Shown in pieces: positions 27,610-36,672 of a stretch of DNA of 64,000 bases. This DNA is from Flavobacteriales bacterium (GTDB lineage Bacteria; Bacteroidota; Bacteroidia; Flavobacteriales_D; Crocinitomicaceae). The stretch spans positions 109,891-173,890 of the forward strand of contig CANFRV010000003.1 in NCBI GenBank assembly GCA_947449575.1. Direction: 5' to 3'. The position numbers were made by a program, and so were the translations under genes. Position 1 is the stretch's first letter; every line of letters begins with the position of its first letter. Below the pieces are notes generated by a model, which saw only the letters and a program-made list of their open reading frames with translations, was not told where the DNA came from and did no database searches.

Positions 27610-29685
27610 TTACCAAATTTTAGCCACTTTACCTACAGTGTTTCTCATTTTATCACCTTCCTTAACATCAAATGAAGTAAAGAATTCAGGGCAATTCATC
27701 AGCGGACCGTTTACACGATACATGCCCGGAGAATGCGGGTCATTTGCAATTCTATTTTTCATTTCAGCATCCGTGTAATTAATTTTCCACAATTGGGCAT
27801 AACTAATAAAAAATCGCTGAGCTGGAGTGTATCCGTACTTTAATGTACCTGATTTAAATTCATCTGTCATCTCATAGGCATGATATGCAAGAGTTAAACC
27901 TCCAAGATCAGCTATATTTTCACCCATTGTTAAATCGGGGTTAACGCAGTGACCATCTAGCGGACAAAATCCGGAAAATGTTTTTCCTAAAAGAGAAGTT
28001 TTTTCTTCAAATAATTTTAAGTCATTTTCTGACCACCAGTTCACAAAAGCACCACTTGCATCAAATTTTGAACCCATGTCATCGAAACCATGTGTGAATT
28101 CGTGTCCGATCACCATTCCGATAGAGCCATAATTTACGGCATCTTCTGCATTTTCATCAAAAAATGGAGGTTGCATAATACCAGCAGGAAAAGCGATTTC
28201 ATTTAGGAGAGGATTGTAATAAGCATTCACCATATGCGCCGGCATTCCCCATTTTTCCTTGTCTATATTTTTATTTAAATCATTCAAGTTTTTCTTATGA
28301 GCATAGATATTCATCTCACGAAGATTTTCGATGTAATTTTCCTTTACAAAATTCAAACTGCTAAAATCTTCCCATTTTGAAGGAAATCCTAATTTTCTAC
28401 CAATGGAATTTAACTTTAATAGGGCTTGAACTTTCGTTTCCGAAGACATCCATTCTAAGTTATCAATTCGACCTTTAAAAACGAATAATAAATTATCAAC
28501 CATCGAATTTACCTTATCTTGCGCTTTTTGAGAAAAGTACTTATCGACAAAAGCTTTTCCTAATAATTCACCAAACTCCATATTAGTGATCTCATCAATC
28601 GCTCTTTCATTGGATGGTTTCATTTGCTTTTTACCACTTAAAACACCTCCATAAAATTTAAAATTTAATTGAACAAACTCTTCGCTTAAATGACCTGAAT
28701 AATTATTAATTGTACTCCATAATAAATAATTTTTCCAATTTTCAATTTCTTCTTTTTCAAAAATAGTGGCTATTTTTTCGATAAATTTTGGCTGTCCAAC
28801 AACAATAGAGTCGAAACTGTGACTACCCACTATACTTAAATAGGATTCAAAATCAAATTTTCCAAAACTTTTTTCAAGTCCTTTTTTGGATGTAAGGTTG
28901 TACGTGTTTTCTGGAACCCTTAATTCAGCAGGTTTCATCATTGAGCTTGCTAAATTTTTCTCAAATGAAACAACAGATTTAGCCATTTCGGCAGCGGACT
29001 TTTCATCATATTTCAAAAGTAGAAAAGTAGAAGCAATGTGTTTTTCATAAGCTTCTAAAATCGCTGCTTTGTCATTGTTTAGATAGTAATCACAATTAGG
29101 TAAACCAATTCCATCTTGACCGATGGAAGAAATATTTTTAGTTACATTCTTCAAATCTTGTTCAACGCCAAACCAGAAGAACATCTGAACTCCCATTTTG
29201 TGAGATTCCGCTATTATTGAAACAATTTCTTGTCGTGATTTGATATTTTTAATTTTATCTAACTCAGCCTGAATTGGAGCTGCCCCTCGCTTATTTCGAA
29301 CGTCCATAGAAATAAAAGAGGTGAAATAGTCGCCCAATAATTGATTTTGAGATCCTTTCTTATCTGTATTTTTAGCCGCCTCCACTAGTATTTCAGTCAA
29401 TTTGACTTTGTTTGATTTATCCAATTCATTGAAACTGCCCCAACGTGATTCAGAAGCAGGTACAGGATTTTCTTTCACCCACGTCCCATTAGAAAACAAA
29501 AAGAAATCGTCTTGTGGTCGAATGGTTTTGTCTAGATAATTTGTATTGATTGATTGCAAAGGCGTAGTAACTTTTACGTCAGGAACAGCTACAGTAATTT
29601 CGTCGGAAACGAGCACTTCATTTTTTGTTGTGGAACAACTTGATATCAAAACGATTGTTCCGATTACTAAGAAATTTTTAATCAT
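27610..29685 (-). CDS. M13 family zinc metallopeptidase lipoprotein
   Basis: A 691-residue neprilysin-type (M13) peptidase. An N-terminal lipobox (SSC, Cys 17) marks it as a lipoprotein. The active site HEFTH carries two zinc His and the catalytic Glu, with the third ligand Glu in ENIADLGG. NAYYNP and the C-terminal CPEFFTSFDVKEGD are also family-typical. These enzymes cut peptides of limited size in the envelope. It lies 5 nt after a GNAT gene, so the two are probably one unit. Confidence 0.95.
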   Translation of the reverse strand: MIKNFLVIGTIVLISSCSTTKNEVLVSDEITVAVPDVKVTTPLQSINTNYLDKTIRPQDDFFLFSNGTWVKENPVPASESRWGSFNELDKSNKVKLTEILVEAAKNTDKKGSQNQLLGDYFTSFISMDVRNKRGAAPIQAELDKIKNIKSRQEIVSIIAESHKMGVQMFFWFGVEQDLKNVTKNISSIGQDGIGLPNCDYYLNNDKAAILEAYEKHIASTFLLLKYDEKSAAEMAKSVVSFEKNLASSMMKPAELRVPENTYNLTSKKGLEKSFGKFDFESYLSIVGSHSFDSIVVGQPKFIEKIATIFEKEEIENWKNYLLWSTINNYSGHLSEEFVQLNFKFYGGVLSGKKQMKPSNERAIDEITNMEFGELLGKAFVDKYFSQKAQDKVNSMVDNLLFVFKGRIDNLEWMSSETKVQALLKLNSIGRKLGFPSKWEDFSSLNFVKENYIENLREMNIYAHKKNLNDLNKNIDKEKWGMPAHMVNAYYNPLLNEIAFPAGIMQPPFFDENAEDAVNYGSIGMVIGHEFTHGFDDMGSKFDASGAFVNWWSENDLKLFEEKTSLLGKTFSGFCPLDGHCVNPDLTMGENIADLGGLTLAYHAYEMTDEFKSGTLKYGYTPAQRFFISYAQLWKINYTDAEMKNRIANDPHSPGMYRVNGPLMNCPEFFTSFDVKEGDKMRNTVGKVAKIW

Positions 29686-29690
29686 CTTCT

Positions 29691-30149
29691 TTATTTTTTT
29701 GGAGTGTAAAGCATTTCAATATGTGGAATATTATCTTCCAAATATTCTTTACCGGTGTGTGAGAAATTATGTTTTGAATAGTACGTTTCTAAATGTTTTT
29801 GAGCAGAAATTCGAATCGCAACATCACCAAACTCATCCAAGATGTATTGCATACATTTTTCCATTAAAATATGTCCAACTCCATTACCTCTGATAGATTG
29901 ATCAATGACAACTCTGCCAATTGACACTTCCGGGTAAGAGGCACCTGGATGTAAAATTCGTGCTGTAGCTACTACTTTTCCTTGCCCATCTCTGCATAGT
30001 AAATGATAGCATTTTTTATCTTTTCCATCTAAATCAAGGTATAAGCAGTTTTGTTCCACAACAAAAGCTTTTAATCTCAAAACAATTATATCATGAAATT
30101 CATTTGTTGAAATTTCACTAAAAGGTTTAATTTGCCAATTTAAATGCAT
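29691..30149 (-). CDS. GNAT family N-acetyltransferase, ElaA-like
   Basis: A 152-residue single-domain GNAT of the ElaA type. It begins WQIKPFSEIS and has FVVEQNCLYLDLDGKD near residue 30, the V-x-x-x-x-RGNGVG acetyl-CoA loop (RVVIDQSIRGNGVG, about 80-93) and a C-terminal HNFSHTGKEYLEDNIPHIEM. The substrate is unknown. It leads into the M13 peptidase gene with a 5-nt gap. Confidence 0.93.
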   Translation of the reverse strand: MHLNWQIKPFSEISTNEFHDIIVLRLKAFVVEQNCLYLDLDGKDKKCYHLLCRDGQGKVVATARILHPGASYPEVSIGRVVIDQSIRGNGVGHILMEKCMQYILDEFGDVAIRISAQKHLETYYSKHNFSHTGKEYLEDNIPHIEMLYTPKK

Positions 30150-30202
30150 GTTTATTATTTTAGTTTATTAAAAGTATTTATAAGTTGTCAATCGTAAAAA
30201 AA

Positions 30203-31846
30203 TCAAGTTTGAAAAACACCTACATTATATTGTTTCTCCGCTTTTTTATGATTCGCCATTTCAATTCCCATGGAAATTACTTTACGCGTATCTGCCGGAT
30301 TAATAATAGCATCGATCCAAATTCTACTGGCAGCATAATAGGGCGAAGTTTGCTCATCATATTTATTTTTAATGGTTTCGTACAATTCTTTTTCTCTCTC
30401 AGGTGTAATTTCTTCACCTTTCGATTTCAACGAAGCCACCTCAATTTGAAGTAAGACTTTTGCAGCTGCAGCTCCGCTCATTACAGCTATTTCAGCAGTT
30501 GGCCAACCAACGATTAAGCGAGGATCGTAGGCTTTTCCACACATCGCATAATTTCCAGCACCAAAAGAATTTCCAACGACAATTGTGAATTTTGGGACTA
30601 CTGAATTCGCCATCGCATTTACCAATTTCGCTCCATCTTTGATAATTCCTCCATGTTCACTTTTTGATCCAACCATGAATCCTGTAACATCTTGAATGAA
30701 TACCAAAGGAATATTCTTTTGATTACAATTCATAATAAAGCGAGCTGCTTTATCCGCCGAATCAGAATAAATAACACCTCCAAATTGCATTTCACCTTTT
30801 CCGTTTTTCACCACCTCACGCTGATTTGCAACGATGCCAACTGCCCAACCATCAACTCTCGCAAAGGCGCAAATAATAGATTTTCCATAATCTGCTTTGT
30901 ATTCTGTGATTTCAGAATCATCTACAACGCATTTAATTATTTCATTCATATCATATGGTTTCGCGCGCTCATCAGGCATTATTCCATATACTTTTTTTAA
31001 GTCAAATTTTGGCAGTAGAGCTGTTTTTCTGCTGAAACCCGCACTATCAGATGCTCCAATTTTATCCATTAAATTGCGGATCGTTTGCAAACATTCTTGA
31101 TCATTCTCAGATTTATAATCACACACACCAGATATTTCAGTATGCGTAACAGAACCACCTAATGTTTCATTATCAATTGTTTCTCCGATTGCAGCTTTCA
31201 CTAGGTATGATCCAGCAAGAAAAATAGTCCCTGTCTTATTGACAATTAAAGACTCGCTTGACATAATCGGGAGATACGCTCCACCGGCAACACAACTTCC
31301 CATGACAGCAGCAATTTGCACAATTCCCATTGAATTCATTACCGCATTATTTCGGAATATCCGGCCAAAATGCTCTTTGTCAGGAAAAATCTCATCTTGA
31401 AGAGGTAAATAAACTCCAGCAGAATCCACTAAATAAATGATGGGCAAATGATTTTCCATGGCAATCTCTTGCGCGCGAAGATTCTTTTTTCCCGTGATAG
31501 GAAACCAAGCGCCAGCTTTCACCGTTGCATCATTTGCTACGACAATACATTGTCTATCAGAAACATATCCAATTACAACCACAACGCCACCAGCAGGACA
31601 GCCACCATGTTCCTCATACATGCCATAACCAGCAAGTGCGCCAATTTCTATTTTTTCGGTATTTGGATCCAGCAGTAAATCAATTCTCTCTCTTGCTGTT
31701 AATTTACCACTTTCATGCAGTTTTTCGATCCTTTTTTTTCCACCTCCGAGATGTATTTCTGCTAGTTTTTGTTCTAAAGCAGAGATTCTTAAACGCATTA
31801 AATCATCATTCTGATTGAATTCTAATTCCTTTTTGGGTATTGCCAT
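30203..31846 (-). CDS. Acyl-CoA carboxylase beta subunit (methylcrotonyl-CoA carboxylase-like)
   Basis: A 547-residue carboxyltransferase with two crotonase-like halves. Features include KLTARERIDLLLDP, the oxyanion-type AGGAYLP region, QDVTGFMVG, and GAGNYAMCGKAYDPR, the last closer to methylcrotonyl- than propionyl-CoA carboxylase. It transfers carboxyl from biotin to the acyl-CoA, with a biotin-carrying alpha subunit that is not in the window. The substrate assignment is moderate. It is a single gene with a TATATTTG box 25 nt upstream. Confidence 0.9.
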   Translation of the reverse strand: MAIPKKELEFNQNDDLMRLRISALEQKLAEIHLGGGKKRIEKLHESGKLTARERIDLLLDPNTEKIEIGALAGYGMYEEHGGCPAGGVVVVIGYVSDRQCIVVANDATVKAGAWFPITGKKNLRAQEIAMENHLPIIYLVDSAGVYLPLQDEIFPDKEHFGRIFRNNAVMNSMGIVQIAAVMGSCVAGGAYLPIMSSESLIVNKTGTIFLAGSYLVKAAIGETIDNETLGGSVTHTEISGVCDYKSENDQECLQTIRNLMDKIGASDSAGFSRKTALLPKFDLKKVYGIMPDERAKPYDMNEIIKCVVDDSEITEYKADYGKSIICAFARVDGWAVGIVANQREVVKNGKGEMQFGGVIYSDSADKAARFIMNCNQKNIPLVFIQDVTGFMVGSKSEHGGIIKDGAKLVNAMANSVVPKFTIVVGNSFGAGNYAMCGKAYDPRLIVGWPTAEIAVMSGAAAAKVLLQIEVASLKSKGEEITPEREKELYETIKNKYDEQTSPYYAASRIWIDAIINPADTRKVISMGIEMANHKKAEKQYNVGVFQT

Positions 31847-31871
31847 TTTTGAGTCAATTTTATTTGATGGT

Positions 31872-31879
31872 CAAATATA
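31872..31879 (-). promoter_or_regulatory. -7 box (TATATTTG) of the acyl-CoA carboxylase gene
   Basis: A TAnnTTTG element on the minus strand, 25 nt before the start codon. Confidence 0.6.
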
Positions 31880-32090
31880 GTAAATTAGATTTGAAGATTA
31901 ATAAAATCAATACGAGAAGATTTTAGGACAATTAAAAGGATCAATTAAACGTTCGAATTTATATAAAAATAGCGTCTCTTTTTTATTTTAAAACACTTAT
32001 TTACAAACTCTTAGGTTGTAATTTTGATTTATTAAACGTGAAGTCTTAATATCTTGAATCTTAAAATAATAAATCTACTAAACAATCTAC

Positions 32091-32098
32091 TATCTTTG
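32091..32098 (+). promoter_or_regulatory. -7 box (TATCTTTG) of pcm
   Basis: A perfect TAnnTTTG element ending 4 nt before the pcm ATG; the mRNA would be leaderless. Confidence 0.65.
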
Positions 32099-32102
32099 TT
32101 TT

Positions 32103-32759
32103 ATGCAAAACAATTTTACTGATACGTTTAAACATAAAGGAATGCGCAAGCAACTCATTGATGAGTTGAGAAAAAAAGGAATAAAAGATGAAAGGATTCT
32201 GGATGCTTTTAATTCTGTTCCGCGCCATTTTTTTTTAGATCTTGTATTTCAAGAGCAAGCATACAGTAATATGCCTTTTCAAATCGGCGCAGGTCAAACG
32301 ATTTCTCACCCGTATACTGTTGCTTTTCAAACGGAATTAATGAATTTCAAAAAAGGAGATAAAATTCTAGAAATTGGCACGGGTTCAGGGTATCAAACGT
32401 GTATATTGTGTGAAATGGGTGCCAAGGTTTTTTCAATTGAACGTCAAAGAGAATTGTATAGGAAAGTAAAAACGATAATTCATCATTTTAATTATAATCC
32501 TCGTTTGTCCTTTGGAGACGGTTATAAAGGTCTTCCTGCATTTGCTCCATTTGATTATATTTTAGTGACGTGTGGAGCTCCATTTATTCCGCCAGCTTTG
32601 GTTGAACAGTTAAAGGTAGGAGGGAAGTTGGTTATTCCGCTAGGGGAAGGAAATATTCAAAAAATGATTGTTTTGACAAGAACTTCAGAAAATTCAGAAG
32701 ATGTAAAAGATTATGGTGATTTTAGTTTTGTCCCAATGCTAGAAAATAAAGTTTTATAA
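32103..32759 (+). CDS. pcm: Protein-L-isoaspartate O-methyltransferase
   Basis: A 218-residue enzyme of normal length. SAM-binding motif I LEIGTGSGYQT lies at about 95-105, with the family-specific IGAGQTISHPYTVA substrate region before it, and GDGYKGLPAFAPFD and VTCGAPFIP follow. It methylates isoaspartyl residues in aged proteins so that they can revert to aspartate. Monocistronic, with its promoter abutting the start codon. Confidence 0.96.
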   Translation: MQNNFTDTFKHKGMRKQLIDELRKKGIKDERILDAFNSVPRHFFLDLVFQEQAYSNMPFQIGAGQTISHPYTVAFQTELMNFKKGDKILEIGTGSGYQTCILCEMGAKVFSIERQRELYRKVKTIIHHFNYNPRLSFGDGYKGLPAFAPFDYILVTCGAPFIPPALVEQLKVGGKLVIPLGEGNIQKMIVLTRTSENSEDVKDYGDFSFVPMLENKVL

Positions 32760-32775
32760 TTCTACCTCACTATAA

Positions 32776-32830
32776 ATAAAAAAGTTGACTAAAAAATGAG
32801 TTTTATACATAAATTCATTCTTTAGTCAAC
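32776..32830 (-). terminator. Intrinsic terminator of trxB
   Basis: GTTGACTAAA and TTTAGTCAAC, extended by ATGA/TCAT, pair around an A/T-rich loop. The T run on the minus strand shows that it ends trxB; it also lies at the convergent end of pcm. Confidence 0.8.
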
Positions 32831-32857
32831 AAAATATCAGTTACAATTTCTTGTATA

Positions 32858-33805
32858 TCAATGCCCTTTGGAAGCCAAGTATCTTTCAGCATCTAAAGCA
32901 GCCATGCAACCTGTTCCTGCGGCAGTTATAGCTTGTCTGTATGTTTTGTCAGCAGCATCTCCAGCAACGAAAACACCTGGTACATTTGTTCTAGAAGTTC
33001 CTGGTTGCTCATATTTTATGTACCCTGTTTCGTCAAGATTGATATAGTCTTTAAAAATATCTGTATTGGGTTTGTGGCCAATAGCTACAAAGAATCCAGT
33101 AGCAGGGATAATAGTTTCAACACCTGAGATGCTATTTTTCACTTTCACAGCATTTACGACATCATCTCCTAAAACTTCTACCGTATCCGTATTAAACATG
33201 ATGACAATATTTGAAGTATTTTTAACACGATCACCCATTATTTTTGATGCACGAAAATCATCTTTTCTGACCAACATTGTCACTTTTGTACATAATTTTG
33301 AGAGATAATGCGCTTCCTCGCAAGCGGAATCACCAGCACCAACAATGACAACTTCTTGCCCTCTGTAGAAAAAACCATCACAAACAGCGCAAGCCGAAAC
33401 ACCACCTCCACTCAATAAATATTTTTGCTCACTTTCTAGTCCTAGGTATTTTGCAGTTGCTCCCGTAGAGATAATTACCGTATCTGCGTGAATTTCTTTC
33501 CCTTCTTCTGTCCAGCATTTGTGAATAGGTCCAGAAAAATCAACTTTTTCAATAAATCCCCATCTCACATCGGTTTCAAAACGTTTTGCTTGTGCTTCTA
33601 ATTCAAGCATCATTGCTGGACCAGTAATACCATTTGGATAGCCTGGAAAATTTTCAACTTCATTTGTGGTTGTAAGCTGTCCTCCTGGTTGCATTCCTTG
33701 ATACATAACAGGTTTCATATCTGCTCTTGCAGCATAAATAGCGGCAGTAAATCCAGCAGGACCAGAACCAATAATTAGACAACTAACTTTTTCTATATCA
33801 CTCAT
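32858..33805 (-). CDS. trxB: Thioredoxin-disulfide reductase
   Basis: A 315-residue low-molecular-weight thioredoxin reductase. FAD-binding GSGPAGFTAAIYAARA is near the N-terminus, the redox-active pair is in CAVCDG (about 140-145), an NADPH Rossmann motif is GAGDSACEEA, and the FAD closing motif is GVFVAGDAAD. It passes electrons from NADPH to thioredoxin, which may serve the TlpA-type proteins and Ndk-related nucleotide pathways only indirectly. Single gene with its own promoter and terminator. Confidence 0.97.
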   Translation of the reverse strand: MSDIEKVSCLIIGSGPAGFTAAIYAARADMKPVMYQGMQPGGQLTTTNEVENFPGYPNGITGPAMMLELEAQAKRFETDVRWGFIEKVDFSGPIHKCWTEEGKEIHADTVIISTGATAKYLGLESEQKYLLSGGGVSACAVCDGFFYRGQEVVIVGAGDSACEEAHYLSKLCTKVTMLVRKDDFRASKIMGDRVKNTSNIVIMFNTDTVEVLGDDVVNAVKVKNSISGVETIIPATGFFVAIGHKPNTDIFKDYINLDETGYIKYEQPGTSRTNVPGVFVAGDAADKTYRQAITAAGTGCMAALDAERYLASKGH

Positions 33806-33833
33806 AATTTTATAATTTCATTGTTTTGTCTTG

Positions 33834-33841
33834 CAAAAATA
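33834..33841 (-). promoter_or_regulatory. -7 box (TATTTTTG) of trxB
   Basis: A TAnnTTTG element on the minus strand, 28 nt before the trxB start codon. Confidence 0.55.
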
Positions 33842-34056
33842 ATCGTTTCTGTGATATATCGCAGAAACGTTGATAAGTTTAATGTTTCTTTTGGATTGCA
33901 AGATTTGTTTTGAAATGATTATTGGTGAAAGACTATAAATAAGAACCGAGATTGTTGTTTGCGCAGTTTTAAATTAAAATTCAATTTAATTCTGCCGGTT
34001 TTTAGGTTTTAAACTATTGAATTTCAATGTTGTAATTCCTTTTCATTAGTTAGTAT

Positions 34057-34090
34057 AGTCTTTTATCTTTTAGTCTTTTATCTTTTAGTC
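34057..34090. repeat. 15-bp tandem repeat, unit AGTCTTTTATCTTTT
   Basis: Two perfect 15-bp units and a 4-nt partial third lie upstream of the helicase promoter. Similar AGTCTTxxAATCTT simple sequence occurs near 35740-35790. Confidence 0.85.
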
Positions 34091-34123
34091 CAATTTAAGC
34101 TTTGAATATCAAATAAAAGAGCG

Positions 34124-34131
34124 TACTTTTG
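34124..34131 (+). promoter_or_regulatory. -7 box (TACTTTTG) of the helicase gene
   Basis: A TAnnTTTG element 22 nt before the start codon of the DEAD/DEAH helicase. Confidence 0.6.
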
Positions 34132-34153
34132 TACCCCAATTTTCAATGAAAAG

Positions 34154-35665
34154 ATGACTGAAATAGAAGTTTACGAAGCCAAAATATTATATCCATTTCA
34201 ACGCAGTACAGTAGACACAATTTTAGCGGATTTAGAAAAAAACGGTAAAAATTTTAATTTACTTTTCCAACTTCCTACTGGAGGAGGAAAAACGGTTATT
34301 TTTTCAGAAATTGCTCGGGAATTTATTGAAAGAACGAAAGAGAAAGTCCTAATTCTAACACATAGAATCGAGTTATCTGTTCAAACTTCAAAGCAATTAT
34401 CCGCTATTGGAGTTCACAATATGGTCATTAGCAGTGATGTTAAGACAATTAACGATCAGAGTGAGTTTGAATGTTATATCGCAATGGTTGAGACTCTTAA
34501 TAATCGTTTACAAGACAATGAAAATTTTTTAGAAGGAATTGGTTTAGTAATTGTGGATGAAGCGCATTACAACAGTTTCAGAAAAATCTTTCAATTCTAT
34601 GAACAAGTTAATATTCTTGGTGTAACTGCCACTCCTTTAAGCAGTAATAGAGCTTTACCCTTAAATGATAATTACAATAAATTAATTGTTGGTGAAAGTA
34701 TTTTATCTTTAATTGAGGGAGGTTATTTGTCTTCTGCTGAGACTTTTACGTATGATGTTAATCTGCATGGTTTGAAAATCGGTTCAAATGGAGATTTTAC
34801 GGTTAGTAGCTCAGATTCAGTGTATGGAAATTTTTTCATGCAAGAGAAATTACTTTTCGCCTATGAAGAAGTGGCTGTTGGCACAAAAACATTGATTTTT
34901 AATTCAGGAATTGAAACGTCAATTAGGGTAGAAGATACCTTTAAGAAAAGAGGTTTTAAAATTCGACACCTTGATTCAACCTTCAGTGATAAAGATAGAA
35001 AAGAGGTTTTAGAATGGTTTAAAGTAACACCTGATGCAATTTTAACGTCTGTTGGAATTTTAACAACAGGTTTTGATGAACCAACCGTTCAGACAATTAT
35101 TTTGAACAGAGCCACTAGATCATTAACGTTATATCACCAAATGATTGGTCGTGGCTCTCGTAAGTTACCGAATAAAGATGTGTTTAAATTAATCGATTTA
35201 GGCAATAATGTGCGTCGTTTTGGATATTGGCAAGATTATTTAAACTGGCAAGACGCTTTTAGATTTCCAGATAGATTCTTAGAATCCAGACTTTCTGAAT
35301 TGGAGGATATGGAATTTGAAGTTGAATTTGAATTTCCTCGAGCAATAAAAGAACGCGTAAACACGAAGACTTTAGAGGCATTTAACATCAAAGATTGTTA
35401 TTACGAATGTTTAGATTCTAATAGAAAAGGTAAAATTGCTGTTGATAATTCTTTAGAGAATCATTTTCAAGTAATTAGAGAAGCAGCAAGCGACTTTTTT
35501 GATGGATTAGCGTTACAAGAAGGTTTACAAGAACATATTGAACATCGCTTAAAACAGTACACAAAGTGTATTTCTAAAAGTACTCCCAATTATTTTAAAT
35601 ACTTAATGGAAACCTATAATAGGTTGTTAAGGCATAAACTAAGGGAAGTATTGGAGGATGAATAG
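34154..35665 (+). CDS. DEAD/DEAH-box superfamily 2 helicase
   Basis: A 503-residue SF2 protein: motif I QLPTGGGKTVIF (about 39-50), motif II DEAH (VIVDEAHYN), motif III TATPL, and motif VI QMIGRGSRK. The C-terminal 150 residues are helical, charged and unassigned. It resembles type III restriction-helicase-like proteins (UvrB/Res domain), but no methylase or nuclease gene is adjacent, so a restriction role is not supported. It may act in nucleic acid repair. Monocistronic. Confidence 0.9.
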   Translation: MTEIEVYEAKILYPFQRSTVDTILADLEKNGKNFNLLFQLPTGGGKTVIFSEIAREFIERTKEKVLILTHRIELSVQTSKQLSAIGVHNMVISSDVKTINDQSEFECYIAMVETLNNRLQDNENFLEGIGLVIVDEAHYNSFRKIFQFYEQVNILGVTATPLSSNRALPLNDNYNKLIVGESILSLIEGGYLSSAETFTYDVNLHGLKIGSNGDFTVSSSDSVYGNFFMQEKLLFAYEEVAVGTKTLIFNSGIETSIRVEDTFKKRGFKIRHLDSTFSDKDRKEVLEWFKVTPDAILTSVGILTTGFDEPTVQTIILNRATRSLTLYHQMIGRGSRKLPNKDVFKLIDLGNNVRRFGYWQDYLNWQDAFRFPDRFLESRLSELEDMEFEVEFEFPRAIKERVNTKTLEAFNIKDCYYECLDSNRKGKIAVDNSLENHFQVIREAASDFFDGLALQEGLQEHIEHRLKQYTKCISKSTPNYFKYLMETYNRLLRHKLREVLEDE

Positions 35666-35798
35666 TTAACTAGACTATAGTTCGCTGCGCTCAAATACTT
35701 ATGAATATTGGTCCTTTTGATTGTTAGAAATATACTTAAAACTTAAAGTCTTGCAGTCTTTAATCTTCTCGTCTTGAATCTTTCCGTCTCAAATTTAC

Positions 35799-36416
35799 TC
35801 AGTATACTAAATAAATTTCAGTTGTATCAAAAGGTACTGTCACGGCAGATTTAATTCCTTGATTAGTAGTACCAAAGACAGAATAAAGATACGAGAAGGT
35901 AGTGTTCCCATCATTTACATATACTAAAGAAGTATCAATTGCGCCTAACAAGGTTTGTTGAGAGGTTGGAGCGCAAGCGGAGCAAGGACTTTTTCCTTGT
36001 TGTTTGGTGAAATCTAATTGATCACTTATAGCAGGGGAATTATTAAAGAATTTTAATCGAATCCATGATTTTGCAGTGGTAGAATAATTTTTAATATTGT
36101 CTTCCGAAAGCGATAAACTGGCGAAAGGAATCGTTTCTTCGAGGTCAAAATAATTATTTTTAGAAACTATTAAAATGTATTTTTCTACTTTATCACGTTT
36201 GAAAACAAATGAATAACTGCCATCTGAACCAACTGTTGTGGATGAAATAAAAACTTTATTACTATTACTAGATGTAACTTGGTACAAAGAGGCAGTGGCA
36301 CCATCTAATCCTTTGTTAAAAGAATTATCTGTTATAATCCCTTTTATCGTGAAATTCCCGGTTCCCTTTTTACAAGAGAAAAGAACTAGAATAAAACTTA
36401 GTAAAATGTAACGCAT
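35799..36416 (-). CDS. Lipoprotein with carboxypeptidase-regulatory-like domain
   Basis: A 205-residue lipoprotein: lipobox LFSC gives the lipidated Cys 15. A beta-sandwich of the regulatory type follows (FTIKGIITDNSFNKGLDGATASLY, then GSYSFVFKRDKVEKYILIVSKNNYF). The C-terminal half, with a CSAC pair, is unassigned. It is probably on the envelope surface; no partner genes are adjacent. Function unknown. Confidence 0.78.
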   Translation of the reverse strand: MRYILLSFILVLFSCKKGTGNFTIKGIITDNSFNKGLDGATASLYQVTSSNSNKVFISSTTVGSDGSYSFVFKRDKVEKYILIVSKNNYFDLEETIPFASLSLSEDNIKNYSTTAKSWIRLKFFNNSPAISDQLDFTKQQGKSPCSACAPTSQQTLLGAIDTSLVYVNDGNTTFSYLYSVFGTTNQGIKSAVTVPFDTTEIYLVY

Positions 36417-36645
36417 TTTTTTTATATAAATTTAAAAAAAAATATGGAATAAAATGAAATATAGATAAAAAAGTCTGAAATATTTTATTTTGATAAAAAG
36501 TCGTTTTACAGTTTACCTAGTTATATCTTAGTAGAATATTTTGATTTGTATAGGTTCAAATGAGGCGGAATTAACTTTAGTTAAAGTACTATTTCAGTTG
36601 TTGATTTGGATGGATTTTTTATGATTTTTTTCCTAATTTTTTCAC

Positions 36646-36653
36646 TATCTTTG
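36646..36653 (+). promoter_or_regulatory. -7 box (TATCTTTG) of ettA
   Basis: A perfect TAnnTTTG element 19 nt before the ettA start codon. Confidence 0.65.
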
Positions 36654-36672
36654 AGTTTTAAAAATTAGAAAC

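Larger units (their letters stand above)
33806..34153. other. Intergenic region between trxB and a helicase gene
   Basis: About 350 nt without a gene. It carries the two divergent promoters listed separately and a 15-bp tandem repeat (34057-34090). No RNA structure or small gene was seen in the rest. Confidence 0.6.

Noticed and set aside
34154..35665. Type III restriction or defence system built around the DEAD/DEAH helicase
   Set aside because: No methylase, nuclease or other defence gene adjoins it; the gene stands alone.
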